NCBI RefSeq assembly: GCF_904849725.1
Contig: NC_058523.1
Span: forward strand, 165,522,689-165,586,688
DNA length: 64,000 bases
From: Hordeum vulgare subsp. vulgare
Lineage: Eukaryota > Streptophyta > Magnoliopsida > Poales > Poaceae
Direction: 5' to 3'
Shown in pieces: positions 59,986 to 64,000 of this stretch. Every line of letters starts with the position of its first letter. Position 1 is the first letter of the stretch. The translations under genes and the position numbers were made by a program. The notes beneath the pieces were generated by a model. It ran no database searches. It worked only from the letters and a program-made list of their open reading frames with translations, and had not been told where the DNA came from.

Positions 59986-60601
59986 CTAAACATAATTAAC
60001 CTGTACTTGTTTCCCTGCGAGTCAAGGGCAGATCGGATCAGGTTTGTGGTGGAGGGCGGCGGCGGGGGCGAGCTAGAGTTCAAGTGGGGGAGGAGGGAGA
60101 GGGGGTTGGTGTTGTGTGGACTCAGCAGAGGGGTGTTTGGGGATGTGTCACTGCTACCGAAATTTTTAGTAGTAATGGTGTGGGTGGATATGGTGTTGGA
60201 CAAGGGATGGCGATGATTCAAATGCCTTGGCAGCTCAAATTTATTAAAGGGTCGGTGCTCGACGAGGGAGGGCGGCCGTTGAAATACCGCTCCCACTTAA
60301 ATTTTGGTAAAGGGACTGAAGCGGGGTGGGAGCAACCAAGATCGCACATGGTCCAAACATAATAAAGTGTGTACGCTATACGAAATGCCGAGAAACCATG
60401 AAATTTTGCATCACTTAAGGCGGGTAACTTTTCCTGAGATTTCTCAAGGCAGGTTCATTTCACACAGTTCATCCTCATATTCACACATAGACGTGAAATT
60501 CATCCTAAATTTCTAGTGCCCACGAACATTTAGCTAATTTTCACCACGAAATGTCTAATTTTGCAGCAGATTAGTTGACATTAGATCATATGCTGACTAA
60601 T
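59986..60601. other. Unassigned DNA
   Basis: GC-rich 60040-60130 then mixed. Possibly the upstream region of the fragment at 59336-59900. Nothing recognised. Confidence 0.3.
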
Positions 60602-61461
60602 TTATAAATTGTCCCTCAATTTATATGAAGATGAACTGCACAAAATATTCACTAGGCCATGGATGCATACAAATGTCGCGCCTCCACCGTCGTCATGACC
60701 ATCCTCGGCTCGGAAGGAATTTTTAGAGGAACTCGTCAAGTCGATGAGATTCACTAGTGCCACGACAGTGACCGGAAGGGCTACCACGGTCGAAGCGACC
60801 GTTGTGACTCTCTCCAGGTCTGCTGCTATCAACGAAGCAACATTCTTCATGGCGGCATTCCCGAGAGCAGCCACCGTCATCGACAAAACGGTCGTGGTGG
60901 CCGCTTGGGCCATGGGGATTCAAATGGGCGCCACTCTTGCAAGAGCTGCGTCCCTCGTCACCATGGCTGCAATTGCCAGGGTTGCACCGTAGCTACAAAG
61001 TCTGTAGTGGCCTTCAACGCGGCTGAGAGGCATGCGGCAGCCTGCTCCACCGCCTTCTAGTCCTGCTCCTGCCTCTTTTTGCCCGCTGTATTGGCATTTG
61101 AGTTATTCGTGAGCCGCTTCCTCTTTGCACTCTCACGCCATTTCTGTAGCTTCAAATCCATAGTTGCGTTGCAGATATAGGGGCCTATGTGAATGGCATC
61201 TGCAGATGCGATAGATTGTTCCACATTGATGCCGAGACGATGCGCATCCACGTCGCGTAGGAATGCATCGAAGCCCGATTCCTGGACGGATAGAGTGATG
61301 GCCATATGCATCCGACGTTGAAGCTGTGGGTCATCGTCATCGTCGACGGCCACGACAGATGGCGGTTGACCGTTGACCAACTTGAGGCCAGTGCGTCGGA
61401 ATCCTCTATCATGTCGTCATCGCTGGGACAACTGGCTGGTTGCTATTGCCCGCCATGGCGG
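60602..61461 (-). pseudogene. Unrecognised gene-like fragment with alanine-rich C-terminus
   Basis: Minus strand from about 61461: MAGNSNQPVVPAMTT, shifted frame LVNGQPPSVVAVDDDDDPQL, MHMAITLSVQESGFDAFLRD, GPYICNATMDLKLQKWRESA KRKR, stop at 61057. It then continues in other frames with AVEQAAACLSAALKATTDF and TTVLSMTVAALGNAAMKNVA, SLIAADLERVT. A basic KRKR patch follows KWRESA. Reading is broken in at least two places. No family assigned; it could be a decayed host gene or a transposon accessory protein. Confidence 0.3.
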
Positions 61462-61512
61462 CCAACGCGTCATACACATTCCCATGGTTGAGCACCAGTT
61501 CCATTTGGTGTG

Positions 61513-61725
61513 TGTGGTAGTGCTGGCGAGCTATCGGCGAAAAAACTTAACCTTTACCGCCGCCGACGGGATTTATTTTAGGTCGTTGTCGGGTTTGGGT
61601 TTTTACTATGCACATTACCCCTTTGAAGTCGCTGACGGTTGCGGCTGCCCCGCATTGCACATGGTTACAGTAGAAAACTCGTGTGTTGTGCGGGTACAAT
61701 TGCATATGGTTGTTTCATCAGTTTC
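61513..61725. other. Unassigned DNA
   Basis: GC-rich to 61650, then AT-rich; no feature recognised. Confidence 0.3.
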
Positions 61726-61930
61726 ATTTTCTATATATGTACATACATATCTAGTTTACTATTTTCTAAACCGTCTGTTTTCTATTTTCTATATATGTAC
61801 ATACATATCTAGTTTTCTAATTTAGATAATAGGTGAATCTACACTTTAAAGTATATATACACACACACATACATATGTATGTACTTCGTAGTGAAATCTC
61901 ACAAAGACTTGTATTTAGGAATGGATGAAC
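61726..61930. repeat. Local duplication and decayed MITE half
   Basis: CTATATATGTACATACATAT is duplicated 58 bp apart (61731 and 61789). 61830-61930 (GAATCTACACTTTAAAGTAT ... GACTTGTATTTAGGAATGGA) resembles the right half of the Stowaway-like MITEs at 35457 and 58416. Confidence 0.6.
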
Positions 61931-62374
61931 TATATATATGTACGAGCTGGGTGTTGTGGTGTTCATATTCCCAATGCACAACTTTGATGTGGCACATGAT
62001 GCATATATGTGCATGCCAAAAAGTGTCAAGTGTGATGGAAAAGGGTTCATGACATAAACGTAGAGTGTTGACCTGGCTCAAACCTTGTCACACATTTAGC
62101 CAATCCTGACTTGTCATAAGACAAACAAGAGATTTTTTACCTTAATTTGGTCAAACCATCACACTTTGTTGTCGGACGAGAGGGATACATAGACCGCGTG
62201 GTCCCATGAGTTGGAGCATCGTTGAAGATTGGATAAGCGGGGATATTGAAGAACAACATCGCCTGCATGTGGCCAAATGTATATAGGAAACAGGTGTGGT
62301 ACGGTGTTTAGATGCACAACACTATTATGTGGCATGCATGCACTTGTCTTAGAAAATTAGGCATACCCGCACGC
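61931..62374. other. Unassigned DNA
   Basis: No ORF, repeat or element end recognised. Confidence 0.3.
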
Positions 62375-63375
62375 ACGTCATCCGTCCATGGCTTTCCGGC
62401 ATTGTCAGTCAAAGGGATATGACACACCGTAAGGGTCCACCAATAGGTGTGTCATCAAATATCGCACAATGGAGTCATGGTCCATACACACACAAGCATG
62501 GGTTAACACACACACACACACACGTGTGCGCGCGCGTCACCCATCCTTGCGTTCATGCGTTATCAGTCAAAGGGATGACACACCCAAGGTCCCATCGATA
62601 GGTGCCATCAAAAACCACACAACGGAGGCATGGTCCACACACACGCACACACACACAAATGCACACTCAGGCACACACAGGCGCGCGCGCACACATCACC
62701 CATCCTTGGCGTTCCTACGTTGTCAGTCAAAGGGATGACAGACCCTAGGGCCATCGATAGGTGTCATCAAAAACTGCACAACCAAGGCATGGTCCACACA
62801 CACAAGCACACACGCGCGCGCGCATGCATGTGCGCACGTGAGCCATCCTTGGCGTTCTGCGTTGTCACTCAAAGGGATGACACACCCTACGGCCCATTGA
62901 TTGGTGTCGTCAAAAACCGCACAACGGATGAATGGTCCACACACACACACACATACCAACAGCAAAAGAAAATCACTCAAACTATTTTCAAAAGAAGGAT
63001 CTCGAGATATATTTAGCCGAACTGACATATCACTACACACATAGGTCATCCATCATTGGAATTCCATCATTGTCAATCAAAGGGACATGCCTAGACTCTA
63101 GGGTGCCGCAGATAATTGTGTTGTCAAAAACTGCACAACAAAGTCATGGTCGACAACACACACACACACACACGTCACCCATCCTTGCAATTCATGTGCT
63201 GTCAGTCAAAGGGATGACACACCCTAGGGACCATGGATACGTGTTCTCGAAAACCGCACAAGGGAGGTATGGTCCACACACACACACACACAAACAACAA
63301 AAGACAATCAATCTAAATGTTTTTAAACAAGGATCTCAAGATTTATTTAGTCAGAATGACATATCACTACATGTA
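62375..63375. repeat. Variable-length tandem repeat with (CA)n tracts, six units
   Basis: Each unit opens GTCACCCATCCTTG..., then TCAGTCAAAGGGATGACACA, TCATCAAAAACCGCACAAC, ATGGTCCACAC and a (CA)n or CG-rich tract. The TCAGTCAAAGGG landmark lies near 62405, 62562, 62722, 62864, 63071 and 63201, giving lengths of about 157, 160, 142, 207 and 130 bp. Units four and six carry an extra tail of about 85 bp (CAAAAGAAAATCA ... ACATATCACTACA). Confidence 0.85.
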
Positions 63376-63437
63376 TTTACTGTTAAATGCATGTAGTCAT
63401 CATATCACACCACCTAAATGAACATTGAGATCTATCA

Positions 63438-63513
63438 ACTTCCCAACCAGTCACCCATCATTGGACTACTACACCCAAGGAACACTAAACCTCCGAGTTC
63501 CATCTAAATCGGT
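63438..63513 (-). other. 5S rRNA-like sequence (diverged)
   Basis: On the minus strand GAACTCGGAGGTTTAGTG, CCTTGGGTGTAGTAGTCC and GATGGGTGACTGGTTGGGAA align with plant 5S rRNA through the region of the internal promoter (A and C boxes), about 70 percent by eye over 63 bases with one small shift. The 5' half of 5S is not evident. A TATAAATG lies upstream on the same strand near 63563-63570. Could be part of a Cassandra-type TRIM LTR, a 5S-derived SINE or a pseudogene. Not a functional 5S gene. Confidence 0.55.
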
Positions 63514-63808
63514 TAGGGGCTGGGAAGCTGCAACTTGATGATAAGGCATGTGCCCTAGCATTTATAAGGCGTCCCCAATGGGCACCTCGTGGGACCAGCT
63601 AAGTATAGCACACATTTCTTGGAGTACTAGAAACCGTGTGTGATGTGTCATGCCAACACTACTGACACCTACATGGACTGATGATGATGTCTTGCTCATT
63701 CTCGATGGCGTGATGTCGCTCTTTCTCTCCGGCCTGCTCTATCTCGTCCTCCTCGTCGAGGAGGTTGATGAAGGGGTCGGTGCTTTGGCGGGAAACCGAT
63801 TGGGGGGG
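63514..63808. other. Unassigned DNA
   Basis: Includes GAGTACTAGAAACCGTGTGT near 63622-63641, faintly like a CACTA end, and a GC-rich stretch. No firm feature. Confidence 0.3.
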
Positions 63809-64000
63809 TGTCGGGGTTCTGGGAATGGGGGTACCCAGACCTGCCTGCGTGTGGCCCAGAGATGTCCCAGTCCATCAAGAAAGCACAATCGGGCACGACA
63901 CCTCTCAAGGCAAGGTCCTCGCGAGGGGGCAAGCCCCGCGAGCGGGGAGCAGCACCAAGACCCGCAGGGGGCCTCGCCAGGACCCCTCTTGAGCGGCGGA
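63809..64000 (+). mobile_element. Probable start of another LTR, cut by the window edge
   Basis: TGTCGGGGTTCTGGGAATGG begins a GC-rich block of a style common at the start of Triticeae LTRs. The other end and target duplication are outside the window, so this is tentative. Confidence 0.4.

Noticed and set aside
62375..63375. CRISPR-like array
   Set aside because: Units are 130-207 bp, degenerate and end in CA tracts; there are no short exact repeats with unique spacers and this is eukaryotic DNA.
63618..63645. CACTA left end (AGTACTAGAAACCGTGTG)
   Set aside because: Starts AGTAC rather than CACTAC and no partner end is visible.

Overview
The window looks like intergenic DNA from a large grass genome of the wheat/barley tribe (Triticeae). 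Almost every base belongs to nested transposable elements: long LTR retrotransposons whose LTRs start TGATACGTCTCCAACG, a CACTA DNA transposon, Stowaway-like MITEs flanked by TA, and a very long LTR with TGTC/GACA ends. No intact host gene, rRNA operon or CRISPR array was found. Species and TREP family names are not claimed, because they would need a database search. Most element borders were fixed by finding identical 5-bp target-site duplications (TSDs) on both sides; these are quoted in the entries. || Layout, left to right. C1 (1-10203) is a CACTA element running off the left edge, with a broken TNP2-type transposase on the minus strand. It was later hit by retrotransposon R1 (1295-7495) and by solo LTR S1 (8983-9488). 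C1 itself sits inside R2 (10204-13834, plus strand, 3' part only). R3 (13865-20239, minus) carries a Stowaway MITE and solo LTR S2 (17142-18736). R4 (20748-33533, minus) is interrupted by R5 (20815-27502, minus). R2, R3 and R4 all lie in or beside an older repeat, H, whose pieces are 13835-13864, 20240-20747 and 33539-34310. G (34311-37334 and 47307-47525, minus) is a decayed Gypsy-type gag gene, split by the 9,972-bp element L1 (37335-47306). L1 contains four tandem copies of a 1,955-bp unit. R6 (47526 to about 56590, plus) is interrupted by R7 (50032-55800, plus). The last 7 kb holds poorly recognised DNA: gene-like fragments, nested MITEs, two tandem-repeat arrays, a 5S rRNA-like stretch and the start of one more LTR at 63809. 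|| How the parts relate. R1-R7, S1 and S2 share ends, and several share a primer-binding site matching the 3' end of plant tRNA-Asp and internal AAGCTTGGGGATGC motifs. None encodes a recognisable reverse transcriptase, so they look non-autonomous and would depend on enzymes from elsewhere. R1, R3 and R5 encode related versions of one unknown protein. The most notable points are: tRNA-Asp primer sites apparently captured stepwise into the 3' ends of LTRs; the tandemly amplified L1; conserved 9-bp RNA hairpins in four elements; a roughly 110-bp inverted repeat in C1 split by R1; a telomere-type tract inside an LTR; and a 5S-like sequence close to an array with (CA)n tracts.
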